Of a stretch of 64,000 nucleotides of DNA, positions 8,737 to 17,332 are shown one piece after another (position 1 is the first letter of the stretch; each line of letters opens with the position of its first letter). A program made the position numbers and the translations under genes. Source of the DNA: Lysobacter enzymogenes (GTDB lineage: Bacteria; Pseudomonadota; Gammaproteobacteria; Xanthomonadales; Xanthomonadaceae); NCBI RefSeq assembly GCF_017355525.1, contig NZ_CP067395.1, forward strand, positions 3,999,001-4,063,000. Direction: 5' to 3'. The notes beneath the pieces were generated by a model. It saw only the letters and a program-made list of their open reading frames with translations. It was not told the origin of the DNA and made no database searches.

Positions 8737-9282
8737 TCAGTTGCGGCGGGCGACAAAAGTGTTCTTGACCCGGTCGGACATGATCGCGTACGCGATCCAC
8801 AAGCCGTTCCAGAACAGGCCGCGGACGATCACGACCAGCGCCAGCGTGCCGAGGAAGCCGCCGTTGCTGGCCTGGGTCAGCAGGCCGGTGGCGACCGCGA
8901 ACAGCATCAGGTCGATGCCCAGCCAGCCGATGTAGACGCGCGGGAACCACCGCGACTTCATGAAGAACAGCGCCAGCGCGGCGAGGTTCAGCGCGAAGCT
9001 CACGCCGCAGGCCGCGATGTAGATCTGTATCGCCGTGCGCTTGGCCGCATCGAGTTCCGGCGAATCCAGCATCGCGGCCATGCCGCCGCCGTTGACCATG
9101 CCGAACAGCAGCGACCACACCAACATCACCGCCACCGCGATCAACCAGCCGCCCAGCCCTTGCGGCCCGCTGTTGCGCTCGCTGCGGTTGGTGCTGAACC
9201 GCAAGGGTTCGTCGCCGAGCCGCAGCGCGCCGCGTTCGGCGGGCGCAGCGGGTTCGCGGCGATACGGATCTTCTTCCTGCAT
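8737..9282 (-). CDS. DUF2569-family inner-membrane protein
   Basis: The protein has 181 residues from MQEEDPYRREPA. After an about 45-residue soluble N-terminus, GLGGWLIAVAVMLVWSLLF starts four hydrophobic segments (roughly residues 47-65, 88-112, 121-142, 145-165). The GGWL motif at the start of the first helix and the spacing match my memory of DUF2569. No enzymatic motif is visible and the function is unknown. The start is chosen because sequence upstream has no membrane or conserved character and lies in the divergent promoter region before the efflux operon. Confidence 0.7.
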   Translation of the reverse strand: MQEEDPYRREPAAPAERGALRLGDEPLRFSTNRSERNSGPQGLGGWLIAVAVMLVWSLLFGMVNGGGMAAMLDSPELDAAKRTAIQIYIAACGVSFALNLAALALFFMKSRWFPRVYIGWLGIDLMLFAVATGLLTQASNGGFLGTLALVVIVRGLFWNGLWIAYAIMSDRVKNTFVARRN

Positions 9283-9527
9283 GGCGCCTCCTGCCGGCGC
9301 GGCGGTTCCGGCTTCCCCCCGAAGCCGGCGACGGCCGCGCGCACACGATAGCCGCAATGCGCTTGCCGTCACATCCCCGCGACGCCGGTCCGGCACCATA
9401 GCCCGGCAGGGGAAAGCGGACTCGCACGGACAAGCCGGCCGCCTCGCGCGCGCTTGATCGTTGACCGTCCGCTGTTGCCTACTATTCCGTCGCAACGCCA
9501 ACGCACGCAGGAGCCGCGCGCCTGCCG

Positions 9528-11444
9528 ATGGCCCGCACCGCCGCTACCGCCGTGTCCGATTCCGCAACCGCCTCCGCCAGCACCGACGCCGCGAGGCCGG
9601 GCGCCTCCGTGCCGTCTTCGCCCGCGCCGTCGTCTTCGGCGGCCGCGCCGGGGCCGTTCGGGTCCGGCAAGCCCGCCGCATCGGCCAGCGCCGCCAGCGA
9701 CGGAGCCGGCGCACCGCCGCCGCCCGCAGATCCGCCGGCCGTACCGCCGCCGATGCCGCGCTGGCGCATCGCCGCGTTCGTCGCGATCTCGCTGCTGCTC
9801 GGCCTGACCCAGAGCCTGGGCATGAACCTGGTGGCCTCGAACCTGCCGCAGGTGCAGGGCGCGCTCGGCGCGACCACCGCCGAAGGCGCGTGGCTGCTGA
9901 CCGCCTACTTCGCCACCAACATCCCGGCCAGCCTGCTGCTGACCAAGTTCCGCCTGCATTACGGCCTGCGCCTGTTCGCCGATCTGGCGATCGGCCTGTT
10001 CGTGATCGCCGCGGTGGTGCACCTGGTCGCCAACGACCTCAGCTCGGCGATCGCCGCGCGCGCCGCGCTCGGCATCGCCGCCGCGCCGCTGAGTTCGCTG
10101 ACCGTGTTGTACATGGCCGAGGTCTTCAGCGGGCCGAAGAAGGTCATCGGCCTGATGTTCGGCTTCGCCGCGCTGCAGACCGGCGCGCCGGTGTCGCGGA
10201 TCGTCGCCGAAGGCCTGTTCCTGCACGGCCAGTGGCACGGCGTGGTGATGTTCGAACTCGGCCTGGCGCTGGCCTGCTTCGCCGCGATCAACCTGCTGCG
10301 GGTGACGCCGGTGCCGCGCCAGCCGATGTTCGACCGTCTCGACATCGTCAGCTTCCCGCTCTACGCCAGCGCGATCGCCTTGTTCACCGTGGTGCTGACC
10401 CAAGGCCGGCTGCGCTGGTGGCTGGACACGCCGTGGCTGGGCCAGTGCCTGGTCGCCGCGGCGGTGTGCGCGGGCGCGTTCGTGATCGTCGAAATCAACC
10501 GTTCCAAGCCGATGGTCAACCTGCGCTGGCTGCTGCACGGCGGCTACATGGTGCGGCTGGGGCTGGCGATCACGCTGTCGCGCATGGTGCTGTCGGAGCA
10601 ATCGGTCGGCGCGGTCGGCCTGCTCAACGTGCTGGGCCTGCTCAACGAACAGATGCACACCCTGTTCTGGCTGGTGCTGCTGGGCACGGTCGGCGGCTTC
10701 GTGGTGACCCTGCTGTTCCTGCCGAAGCAGCGTTTCGACTTGCTCGGCCTGATCGCGGTCGCCATCGTCGGCGTCTGCGCCTACGTGGACTCGCACGCGA
10801 CCAACCTGACCCGGCCGGAAAACTTCTATCTGACCCAGACCCTGATCGCGATGGCGGCGTCGATGTTCCTGGCCTCGTCGATCCTGCTCGCGCTGGTGCG
10901 GGTGGTCGCCGACGGGCTGCGCAACCTGGTCACCTTCATCGTCTTGTTCAGCACCACCAACGCGCTCGGCGGCCTGCTCGGCTCGGCGGTGCTCGGCACC
11001 TATCTGGCCCAGCGCCAGACCGCGCATTACCAGCACCTGATGCAGCAGGCCACGCTCGCCGACCCGCAAGTGGTGCTGCGCACCCAGCAGCTCGGCGGCG
11101 CGGTCGCGCGCGTGCTCGGCGACAGCGCCGCGCGCGGCAACCAGGGGCTGGCGTCGTTCAATCAGCAGGTGACGCGCGAAGCCTGGGTGCTGGCCTACAA
11201 CGACGTGTTCCTGGCGGTGGCGTGGCTGGCCGCGGCGGTGCTGCTGTGGGTGCTGCTGCTGAAGTGGCATCTGTGGCGGCGCGGCCACACCGTGGTCAGC
11301 TTCGCTTCGCAGGTGCCCGGCCCGTTCGGCCCGCCGGCGGCGGCGCCTGCGCCCGCGCCCGCGGCGGAGGCGCGCCGCGACGCCGCAACCACGCCGCCTG
11401 CGCTGCAATCGCCGCCGGGCGCCGCGACACCTTCCAATGCCTGA
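9528..11444 (+). CDS. EmrB/QacA-type MFS multidrug exporter subunit
   Basis: The protein has 638 residues and about 14 membrane segments, with LTAYFATNIPASLLLTK early and a C-terminal hydrophobic segment before a Pro/Ala tail. Large periplasmic loops and downstream membrane-fusion and outer-membrane genes place it in a tripartite EmrAB-TolC-like pump. The first 75 residues are a low-complexity Ala/Ser/Pro stretch, unusual for the family; an ATG at 9753 (MPRWRIAAF) would give a conventional protein. The charged motifs expected in proton-coupled exporters are less canonical than in E. coli EmrB. The substrate is unknown. Confidence 0.88.
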   Translation: MARTAATAVSDSATASASTDAARPGASVPSSPAPSSSAAAPGPFGSGKPAASASAASDGAGAPPPPADPPAVPPPMPRWRIAAFVAISLLLGLTQSLGMNLVASNLPQVQGALGATTAEGAWLLTAYFATNIPASLLLTKFRLHYGLRLFADLAIGLFVIAAVVHLVANDLSSAIAARAALGIAAAPLSSLTVLYMAEVFSGPKKVIGLMFGFAALQTGAPVSRIVAEGLFLHGQWHGVVMFELGLALACFAAINLLRVTPVPRQPMFDRLDIVSFPLYASAIALFTVVLTQGRLRWWLDTPWLGQCLVAAAVCAGAFVIVEINRSKPMVNLRWLLHGGYMVRLGLAITLSRMVLSEQSVGAVGLLNVLGLLNEQMHTLFWLVLLGTVGGFVVTLLFLPKQRFDLLGLIAVAIVGVCAYVDSHATNLTRPENFYLTQTLIAMAASMFLASSILLALVRVVADGLRNLVTFIVLFSTTNALGGLLGSAVLGTYLAQRQTAHYQHLMQQATLADPQVVLRTQQLGGAVARVLGDSAARGNQGLASFNQQVTREAWVLAYNDVFLAVAWLAAAVLLWVLLLKWHLWRRGHTVVSFASQVPGPFGPPAAAPAPAPAAEARRDAATTPPALQSPPGAATPSNA

Positions 11445-11474
11445 CCCCAACCTCCCCGACCCGAAGGACGCCCC

Positions 11475-12776
11475 ATGCCCCTGAAGACGCCCTTCAAATC
11501 CAAGGCCACCGTGCCGGCGCTGCTGATCGCGCTGCTGGCCGTGCTGGTGATCCTGTACGCGTGGCGGCTGTGGCCGTTCTCCACTGCGCGCCAGAGCACC
11601 GAGAACGCCTACGTGCGCGGCAGCGTGACCGTGATCGCGCCGAAGGTCGACGGCTACGTCGCCCAGGTGCGGGTGCAGGACTACATGCAGGTCAAGGCCG
11701 GGCAGGTGCTGGTCGAACTGGATGCGCGCAACTACCGCCAGCGCGTCGATCAGGCCCGCGCCAACCTCGCCGCGCAGGACGCCAACCTGTCCAACTCGAC
11801 CCAGGCCCAGCGCGTGCGCGAGGCCGCGGTGGCGAACGTCGAGGCCCAGCTCAAGGCGGCGCAGGCCAACCTCGCCCGCGCCCAGGCCGACATGCGCCGG
11901 GCCGAGGCGCTGGTCGGCGACGGTTCGTTGTCCAAGCGCGAGCGCGACCAGACGCTCGCCGCGTTGCGCCAGGCCGAAGCCTCGATGGGCCAGGCCCAGG
12001 CCGCGCGACGCTCGGCCGACGAGGACGTGCGTTCGGTGATCGTCAACCGCGACGCGTTGACCGCGGCGGTGGCCAACGCGCGCGCGGCGCTGCGGCTGGC
12101 CGAGATCGATCTGGCCAACACCCGCATCCAGGCGCCGCAGGATGGGCGCCTGGGCGAGATCGGCGTGCGCCTGGGCCAGTACGTCACCCCGGGCACCCAG
12201 CTGATGCAGCTGGTGCCGCAGCGGGTGTGGGTGGTGGCGAACTTCAAGGAATCGCAGACCGCGGGCATCCGCCCCGGGCAGGCGGCGTGGTTCCGGGTCG
12301 ACGCGCTCGACGGCAAGACCCTGCGCGGTCGGGTCGAACGCATTTCGCCGGCCACCGGCTCGGAATTCAGCGTGATCAAGACCGACAACGCGACCGGCAA
12401 CTTCACCAAGGTCGCGCAGCGGCTGCCGGTGCGGATCGCGCTGGAGCCCGGCAAGGACGAGGCCGAGCGCGAGCTGGCCGCGCGGCTGCGGCCGGGCATG
12501 TCGGTGGAAGCCACGGTCGATACCGCGAGCCAGATCGATGCCGACGCGGTGCACCGCGCCGAGCAGGCCGCGGCGGCCGATGCGGCGCGCGATGCGTCGG
12601 TGCCGGCGTTGCAGGCCGACGATGAGGCGGCGGCCGCGCGCGGCGAGCCCGCGAACGGCACGCCTTCGAACCCCGCGCAGTCGAGCGACGCGCCCGTACG
12701 TGGCGGCGGCGCGGACGCCGCCGCGCGCGCGCCCGCGCATCCGTCGCAGCCGAACGCCCAGGCGCCGGCGCGATGA
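11475..12776 (+). CDS. HlyD/EmrA-family membrane fusion protein
   Basis: The protein has 433 residues with a single N-terminal transmembrane helix (about residues 11-30). It is followed by the biotinyl-lipoyl hairpin (RGSVTVIAPKVDGYVAQVRV), a long coiled coil (about 80-210, heavily Ala/Gln/Arg), then NTRIQAPQDGRLGEIGVRLG and the beta-barrel part. The C-terminal ~70 residues are an Ala/Pro-rich disordered extension not seen in standard EmrA. It bridges the MFS pump and the outer-membrane channel. The preceding gene ends 30 bases upstream, and its stop overlaps the next gene by four bases (ATGA), so the operon is translationally coupled. Confidence 0.92.
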   Translation: MPLKTPFKSKATVPALLIALLAVLVILYAWRLWPFSTARQSTENAYVRGSVTVIAPKVDGYVAQVRVQDYMQVKAGQVLVELDARNYRQRVDQARANLAAQDANLSNSTQAQRVREAAVANVEAQLKAAQANLARAQADMRRAEALVGDGSLSKRERDQTLAALRQAEASMGQAQAARRSADEDVRSVIVNRDALTAAVANARAALRLAEIDLANTRIQAPQDGRLGEIGVRLGQYVTPGTQLMQLVPQRVWVVANFKESQTAGIRPGQAAWFRVDALDGKTLRGRVERISPATGSEFSVIKTDNATGNFTKVAQRLPVRIALEPGKDEAERELAARLRPGMSVEATVDTASQIDADAVHRAEQAAAADAARDASVPALQADDEAAAARGEPANGTPSNPAQSSDAPVRGGGADAAARAPAHPSQPNAQAPAR

Positions 12777-14164
12777 ACCCGCTGCGCGACTTCGCCCGCC
12801 TCGCCACGCTGATCGCGGCAACCGCTGCGCTCGCCGCCTGCGTCAGCGTCGCCCCGCCGCCGACGCTGGACGCGCCGCCGCCGCAATGGCGCGACGCGCC
12901 CGGCGCCGGCGTCGCCGTGCAGCGCGACTGGTGGCGCGGCTACAACGACCCGGCGCTGACCCGGCTCGTCGACGCCGCGCTGGAACGCAACACCGACCTG
13001 CGCCTGGCCGCGGCGCGCGTGGCCGAAGCGCGCGCGCTGCTCGACGCGCAGGGCGCGCAGCAATGGCCGACGTTGGATTTGGCCGGCAGCGCCACGCGCT
13101 CGCGCAGCGTTGGCGCCGCGACCGGGCGGCCGAACCTGTCGACCGTCAGCCAGCCGCAGTTCCAGGCCGCGTACGAAGTCGACTTGTGGGGCCGGCTGAG
13201 TTCGCTGACCGAGGCCGCGCGCGCCAACCTGCTCGCCAGCCAGACCGGCGCCGACAGCGTGCGCCTGAGCGTCGCCGCGGCGGCGGCCTCGGGCTACATC
13301 GGCCTGCTCGCCAGCGACGCGCGTCTGGACGTGGCCCGGCGCACCCTGGCTTCGCGCGAAAACGCGCTCAAGCTGGCCCAGCGCCGCTACGACACCGGCT
13401 ACACCTCGCGCCTGGAACTGGCCCAGGCGCAGGCCGAGTACCGCGCCACCGCGCAGGTGGTGCCGCAGCTGGAGCTGGCGATCCGGCGCCAGGAAGACGC
13501 GTTGTCGGTATTGCTCGGCCGCGCCCCGCAGGCGATCGAACGCGGCCGTGCGCTGGCCGAGATCGCCGCGCCGGCGCTGCCGGCGGCCGGCGTGCCCTCG
13601 CAGTTGCTGCGGCGCCGTCCCGACATCGCCCAGGGCGAGGCGCAGATCGCCGCCAGCGACGCCAGCCTCGCCGCCGCGCGCGCGCAGCTGTTGCCGTCGC
13701 TGCGCCTGACCGGTTCGATCGGCAGCCTGGAATCGAGCCTGCTGCACGGCGACCCGATCCGGGTGTGGAGCGTCGGCGGCAGCGTGCTGGCGCCGCTGTT
13801 CAACGCCGGCCGCCTGCGCGCCGGCGTGCGCGCCAGCGCCGCGCGCCGCGACCAGGCGGTGCTGGGCTACCAGAAGACCGTGCTGACCGCGTTCGCCGAA
13901 GTCGAGGACGCGCTGGCGGCGATCGGCCACCTGCGCGAACAGCGCGACCAGGCGCTGCAACAGCAGCGCGCCCTGGCCGATGCGCTGCGCATCGCGCACA
14001 ACCGCTACAACGAGGGCTATGCCTCGTACCTGGAAGAACTCGACGCGCAGCGCAACCTGTTCAATGCCGAGCTGACCGCGTTGCAGTTGCAGGGCGATGC
14101 GCTGACGGCGGAAGTGAATCTGTACAAGGCGCTCGGCGGCGGCTGGGAGCCGGCGGCGCAGTAG
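12773..14164 (+). CDS. NodT-family outer-membrane efflux lipoprotein
   Basis: The protein has 463 residues. The signal peptide ends in a lipobox (LAAC, Cys at about residue 23), so the mature protein is lipidated. Two outer-membrane-efflux repeats follow, each with the long helices and beta strands of TolC homologues (YEVDLWGRLSSL is characteristic, then the second half from VPSQLLRRRPDIAQGEAQI). It forms the exit duct of the preceding MFS/MFP pair. The start overlaps the previous stop as ATGA. Confidence 0.92.
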   Translation: MNPLRDFARLATLIAATAALAACVSVAPPPTLDAPPPQWRDAPGAGVAVQRDWWRGYNDPALTRLVDAALERNTDLRLAAARVAEARALLDAQGAQQWPTLDLAGSATRSRSVGAATGRPNLSTVSQPQFQAAYEVDLWGRLSSLTEAARANLLASQTGADSVRLSVAAAAASGYIGLLASDARLDVARRTLASRENALKLAQRRYDTGYTSRLELAQAQAEYRATAQVVPQLELAIRRQEDALSVLLGRAPQAIERGRALAEIAAPALPAAGVPSQLLRRRPDIAQGEAQIAASDASLAAARAQLLPSLRLTGSIGSLESSLLHGDPIRVWSVGGSVLAPLFNAGRLRAGVRASAARRDQAVLGYQKTVLTAFAEVEDALAAIGHLREQRDQALQQQRALADALRIAHNRYNEGYASYLEELDAQRNLFNAELTALQLQGDALTAEVNLYKALGGGWEPAAQ

Positions 14165-14187
14165 GCGGTGGCGCGGTCGGGCAGAAA

Positions 14188-14305
14188 GCGTCTGACCTGA
14201 AGGCCCTGCGACAAAAGCCTGAGCCGTTGCGGGAGAACCCAGTTGTGGGAGAGCCCTCTCCGGTAAGGAGCCCTCTTGCGGGAGGGCCTTCAGGCCCGAG
14301 GCTTT
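14188..14305. repeat. Family B inverted-repeat pair (GGCCTGAAGGCC type), copy 1
   Basis: The left half reads GACCTGAAGGCCCTGCG and the right half at 14278-14305 is its inverse, GGGAGGGCCTTCAGGCCC. The halves enclose about 65 bases of AT-richer sequence. Related inverted pairs occur at 20351-20525 and 34552-34705. This copy is the most diverged on its left side. It occupies most of the gap between the efflux operon and the convergent kinase gene. Confidence 0.7.
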
Positions 14306-14351
14306 CCTCTCGGCTCGCGAAACGCTCCCACCGGAGCATTTCGCCGTCGCC

Positions 14352-15167
14352 TCACACCCGATCCAGCTCGTTCAAGGCCTTGCCGATGATCGCGAACTCC
14401 TTGTCCGGCTGCTCGCCGTCGCTGAGGAACCACGCCGCCGACAGGCCCTGGAACGCGACGATCCATTGCAGCATCCGCCGCCGCTCGATCTGCGCCAGCT
14501 CGGTCACCACCGCCAGCCGGCGTTCGAAATGGCCCGGCGCCAGCGCGGTGTCGCCGTCCGGGTCGGTGAACAGGTTGGCGTAGTCGAAACCGCGCTCGCC
14601 GGCCACGCGCTTGGGATCGATCGCGATCCAGCCGCGCTGCGGGCCGGCGTCGAGCACGTTCTCGTGGTGGATGTCGCCGTGCAGCGGCACGTGTTCGCGC
14701 GGATCGTCGAACAGTTCCTGCGCGACCTGCCAGCTGCGCCGCAACACGCCGCCGTGGCTGGCCGCGTACACCGGCAGATCGGCGAACCATTCGCGCAGCG
14801 TCGCCAATCCCGGCGGCGGCGGCTCAGGGCGCGGCGCGTGCAGGCGCGCGACGGCTTCGCACAGGATCCGCGTGGCCTCCTCGTCCTGGCCGTTGCGCGC
14901 CATCTGCGCCAGCGAACGCGGCCCGCAGGCGCGTTCGAGCAGCAGCGCGCCCTCGCCGTCGTCGGCGTAGACGCGCGCGGCGCCGTCGCCGTTCCACCAG
15001 TTCATCAGCAGGCCGCCTTTCTTCTCCTCGGCTTCGCGGGCGATCTTGAGCATCGCCGGCTGGTCGTTCCAGCGCACCGGCAGCACGTCGCTGCTGTGGG
15101 TGTGGATCGGGGGGCCGTCGGGAGTGAGAGTCCACAGGGCCAGGTGGTGCTCGAAAGGCGTCGTCAT
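14352..15167 (-). CDS. APH(6)/hydroxyurea-phosphotransferase-type kinase
   Basis: The protein has 271 residues with the aminoglycoside/hydroxyurea kinase fold (PF04655-like). It has the Brenner-type catalytic loop LHGDIHHENVLD (Asp catalytic), followed by the metal-binding region WIAIDPKRVAGERGFDYANLF, which is diagnostic for the streptomycin 6-kinase group. The start at MTTPFEHHLAL matches the family. Such chromosomal homologues may phosphorylate aminoglycosides, hydroxyurea or other small alcohols; actual resistance is inference only. It stands alone. Confidence 0.8.
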   Translation of the reverse strand: MTTPFEHHLALWTLTPDGPPIHTHSSDVLPVRWNDQPAMLKIAREAEEKKGGLLMNWWNGDGAARVYADDGEGALLLERACGPRSLAQMARNGQDEEATRILCEAVARLHAPRPEPPPPGLATLREWFADLPVYAASHGGVLRRSWQVAQELFDDPREHVPLHGDIHHENVLDAGPQRGWIAIDPKRVAGERGFDYANLFTDPDGDTALAPGHFERRLAVVTELAQIERRRMLQWIVAFQGLSAAWFLSDGEQPDKEFAIIGKALNELDRV

Positions 15168-15390
15168 GCGCGGTGTGGCGGAGGCGGCGGAACTCTGGAT
15201 ATCGGGGGTGGGGCGGGGGTCGGCAAGTGGTGAGATGTTTCTTTGTGTAGGGGGTTGCGGTGGAGTTGCGCAAAGTTTCGTTATGCGTTTGTCGGTGTTT
15301 GATCGCGCTTGGTTGTTGCGTTCGTCTTTGCTTGAGCTACGAGTGAAGACAAGCAACGATCAACAGCTTCCGTCCGCAAGCGGCCGGGTC

Positions 15391-15416
15391 ACTTTCTTTG
15401 TCTTGCCAAAGAAAGT
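15391..15416. repeat. AT-richer hairpin with repeated CAAAGAAAG word, in a 590-base gene-free gap
   Basis: ACTTTCTTTG and CAAAGAAAGT form a perfect 10-bp stem around a 6-base loop, with another CAAAGAAAG just downstream at about 15419-15427. The surrounding gap 15168-15758 has lower GC than its neighbours and no ORF with coding character. From memory, similar CTTTCTTTG...CAAAGAAAG segments are common between Xanthomonadaceae genes. Nothing else convincing is seen in the gap except a solo half of repeat family A. Confidence 0.5.
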
Positions 15417-15627
15417 AACCAAAGAAAGGCGCTTTTCCTGTTCCGAATCAAGAGCCACTATCGTTCGAAGCTTGCGCAGGGATGCGGGACAAGGGCCATC
15501 CTGGCCCGGTCCCGCACGCGCGCATCCATGCGCGCGCCCTTCGGGTCTCTCATTGCCTGTGACGAGTTCGCAACGGCGGGGGGAGCGGAAAGCAACTGCA
15601 AGATGAAAGGGCGCTGGCCGTAGCGAC

Positions 15628-15656
15628 TGTAGGAGCTGCGCAAGCTGCGACCGCGA
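15628..15656. repeat. Solitary half of repeat family A
   Basis: TGTAGGAGCTGCGCAAGCTG and the following GCGACCGCG match the left half of the 87-bp elements, but no inverse half follows. It is probably a decayed or single REP unit. Confidence 0.65.
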
Positions 15657-15758
15657 CAATGACGCAACGACGAACCTGCGCCGCTGCGTCGTCGTTTCAT
15701 CGATTCGATCCACAGAACGAAAAACCCGATAACGCAAAGCGCTATCGCAGCCGACGCC

Positions 15759-16118
15759 TCAAGGCGTCTCGGTTTCCTGCGCCGCGTCCTCGCGCTCCTT
15801 GAGCACCTGGGCGGCTTCCGCATCCGCGGCGACGCGGTGGCGCAGCGACTTGCAGCGCTCCACGCCGGCGTCGGTCAGGGTCAGCGCGCCGTCGTCGTCG
15901 GCCTGCGCCAGCGCCGCGTCGATCAGGCGTTCGTGCAAGGTGCGCGAGTGGGCGCCGGGTGGGTGTCCCTGGTCGATGCGCTGCAATACATCCAGCAAGG
16001 CCAAGTCTTCCAGGCTGATCGGATCCACGAGCTGACTCCAGGCGAATGCGCGCACTATGCCACGGCGTCCGCGTTTGCGAAGTGCCGCGCGAGCGGCTTC
16101 AGCCTGTTCATTTTTCAT
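15759..16118 (-). CDS. Hypothetical small cytoplasmic protein
   Basis: The protein has 119 residues, highly charged, with no signal peptide or membrane segment. It has a predicted helical core (VDPISLEDLALLDVLQRIDQG), then ALTLTDAGVERCKSLRHRVAADAEAAQ and an acidic tail. The LTLTDAG pattern resembles the end of a winged-helix domain, but the part that would be the recognition helix is not convincing. No strong ribosome binding site is seen before the ATG, so the real start may lie further in. The family is not recognised. Confidence 0.55.
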   Translation of the reverse strand: MKNEQAEAARAALRKRGRRGIVRAFAWSQLVDPISLEDLALLDVLQRIDQGHPPGAHSRTLHERLIDAALAQADDDGALTLTDAGVERCKSLRHRVAADAEAAQVLKEREDAAQETETP

Positions 16119-16134
16119 CGGCGCACTCTGCGAT

Positions 16135-16221
16135 CGTCATCGCCGCCAAGGCGGGGATCCGGAGACTTCGCAGTCGTGCCGCGATGAGGCCCTGGATCCC
16201 CGCTTTCGCGGGGATGACGGC
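16135..16221. repeat. Family C repeat pair (CTGGATCCCCGC type)
   Basis: A degenerate inverse half (CGTCATCGCCGCCAAGGCGG) is followed by an intact forward half CTGGATCCCCGCTTTCGCGG with a 5-bp-plus hairpin (CCCCGC / GCGGGG). The same unit makes up the tandem array at 31069-31362. Confidence 0.75.
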
Positions 16222-16314
16222 CGGTGAGCCGCGTTTGTCCGACGGGCTGAGCAGTACCCACGCACGCTGTCGGCATCGAAGCCGCAATGCGAATCGCGAA
16301 CCGCAAAAACGCGA

Positions 16315-16334
16315 ACGCCGCCCAAAGGCGGCGT
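16315..16334 (-). terminator. Rho-independent terminator of the HU gene
   Basis: ACGCCGCC and GGCGGCGT form an 8-bp stem with a 4-base loop. On the minus strand it is followed by TCGCGTTTTTGC. It lies about 50 bases past the HU stop codon. Confidence 0.75.
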
Positions 16335-16382
16335 CCGGCAAGCAGACGATGCGGCGGGCCGGAGCGCGCCGCATCCGCAGGA

Positions 16383-16766
16383 TCAGAGTGCGGCGTCCTT
16401 GAGCTTCTTGAGCGGACGCACCTTCACCTTGACGGTGGCCGGCTTGGCGGCGAACCACTGCTCTTCCTTGGTGAACGGGTTGATGCCCTTGCGCTTCGGC
16501 TTGGCGGCGACGCTGACGGCGGTGATCTTCAGGATGCCCGGCAGGGTGAACGCGCCGGCGCCCTTCTTGTTGATCGAGGCGTGCACGGCGCCTTCCAGAG
16601 CGCCCAGGATCGAGCGGACGTCCTTGGCCACGACGCCGGTGGTTTCGGCGAGGTGCGCGACCAGGCCCGACTTGCTCAGCACTTCCTTGATCGGCTTCGG
16701 AGCGGCGGTCTTGGCGGCAGCCTTCGGCGCGGCCTTCTTCTTTGCAGCGGTCTTTTTCGTAGCCAT
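16383..16766 (-). CDS. HU-family nucleoid protein with Lys/Ala-rich N-terminal tail
   Basis: The protein has 127 residues. Residues 1-24 are a Lys/Ala-rich, histone-H1-like tail (MATKKTAAKKKAAPKAAAKT). The HU fold follows (PIKEVLSKSGLVAHLAETTG, helices, then GAFTLPGILKITAV and the DNA-clamping arm KRKGINPFTKEEQWFAAKPA). Canonical HU is about 90 residues and lacks the tail; tailed versions with KKTAAKK motifs are known from several GC-rich Xanthomonadales and other bacteria. The tail should add sequence-independent DNA binding and compaction. It is monocistronic with its own terminator. Confidence 0.93.
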   Translation of the reverse strand: MATKKTAAKKKAAPKAAAKTAAPKPIKEVLSKSGLVAHLAETTGVVAKDVRSILGALEGAVHASINKKGAGAFTLPGILKITAVSVAAKPKRKGINPFTKEEQWFAAKPATVKVKVRPLKKLKDAAL

Positions 16767-17332
16767 AGTGTTTTCCGGTAGTACGGCGTTGGATGGATGG
16801 GTTGCCTGGTTAACCCCTCGGCAAGGCGGAATGTAGGGCAAGCCCGCCGCGTCGCCAAGAGCTTTGGCGTAAAAAAATGCGGGTTTTTCAGCCGCGCGCG
16901 TCCGATCGCGGCGGCGCGCACGGAAAAACCCCGGCGCCGTGCGGAATTCGGCGCCGCCGCGGACGCCGCCGCGCCCGCAGCGCGAGCGCACAAAACCCCT
17001 TGAAAACAGCATGTTCGGCGATTCGTGCGGCGGCGCAGCGAAACTTTGCGCGCGCTGCGCGCGCGCCGCGACGGCGGTGGCGGCGACGCGGCGGCGGCAT
17101 TCAGTCGCGGGCGGGTCCGAACGCGCGCGCGGCGGCGCGGATGTGTGCCTTTGCGCGTTGTTGCGCGAACGCAGGCGCCGCTTGCGCGGCGAAAACCGGC
17201 AGCTAAAGGCGCGAAAGCAGGGACTTGCGCCGCGATCGCCGGCGCGCGGCTGCACGCGGTCTTCACCGCCGAGGCCGACGGCGAACGCCGCGCGCAGCGG
17301 CCAGCCGGCGCGCGCCGCCGGTCGGCTGCGCC
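16767..17332. other. 566-base gene-free GC-rich gap between HU and zapE
   Basis: The right-to-left HU promoter must lie in the first part, where an AT-richer patch (about 16869-16890, with a run of seven A) is seen. The remainder is extremely GC-rich, with many GCGCGC tracts and no reading frame with coding character. No repeat of the other families is present. No terminator with a U-tract was found for zapE. Confidence 0.5.

Noticed and set aside
9369..12821. 1150-codon open frame on the minus strand opposite the efflux operon
   Set aside because: Composition is His/Gln/Arg/Gly-rich with no domains, and it is the exact antisense of well-supported MFS/MFP genes; long antisense frames are expected at this GC content.
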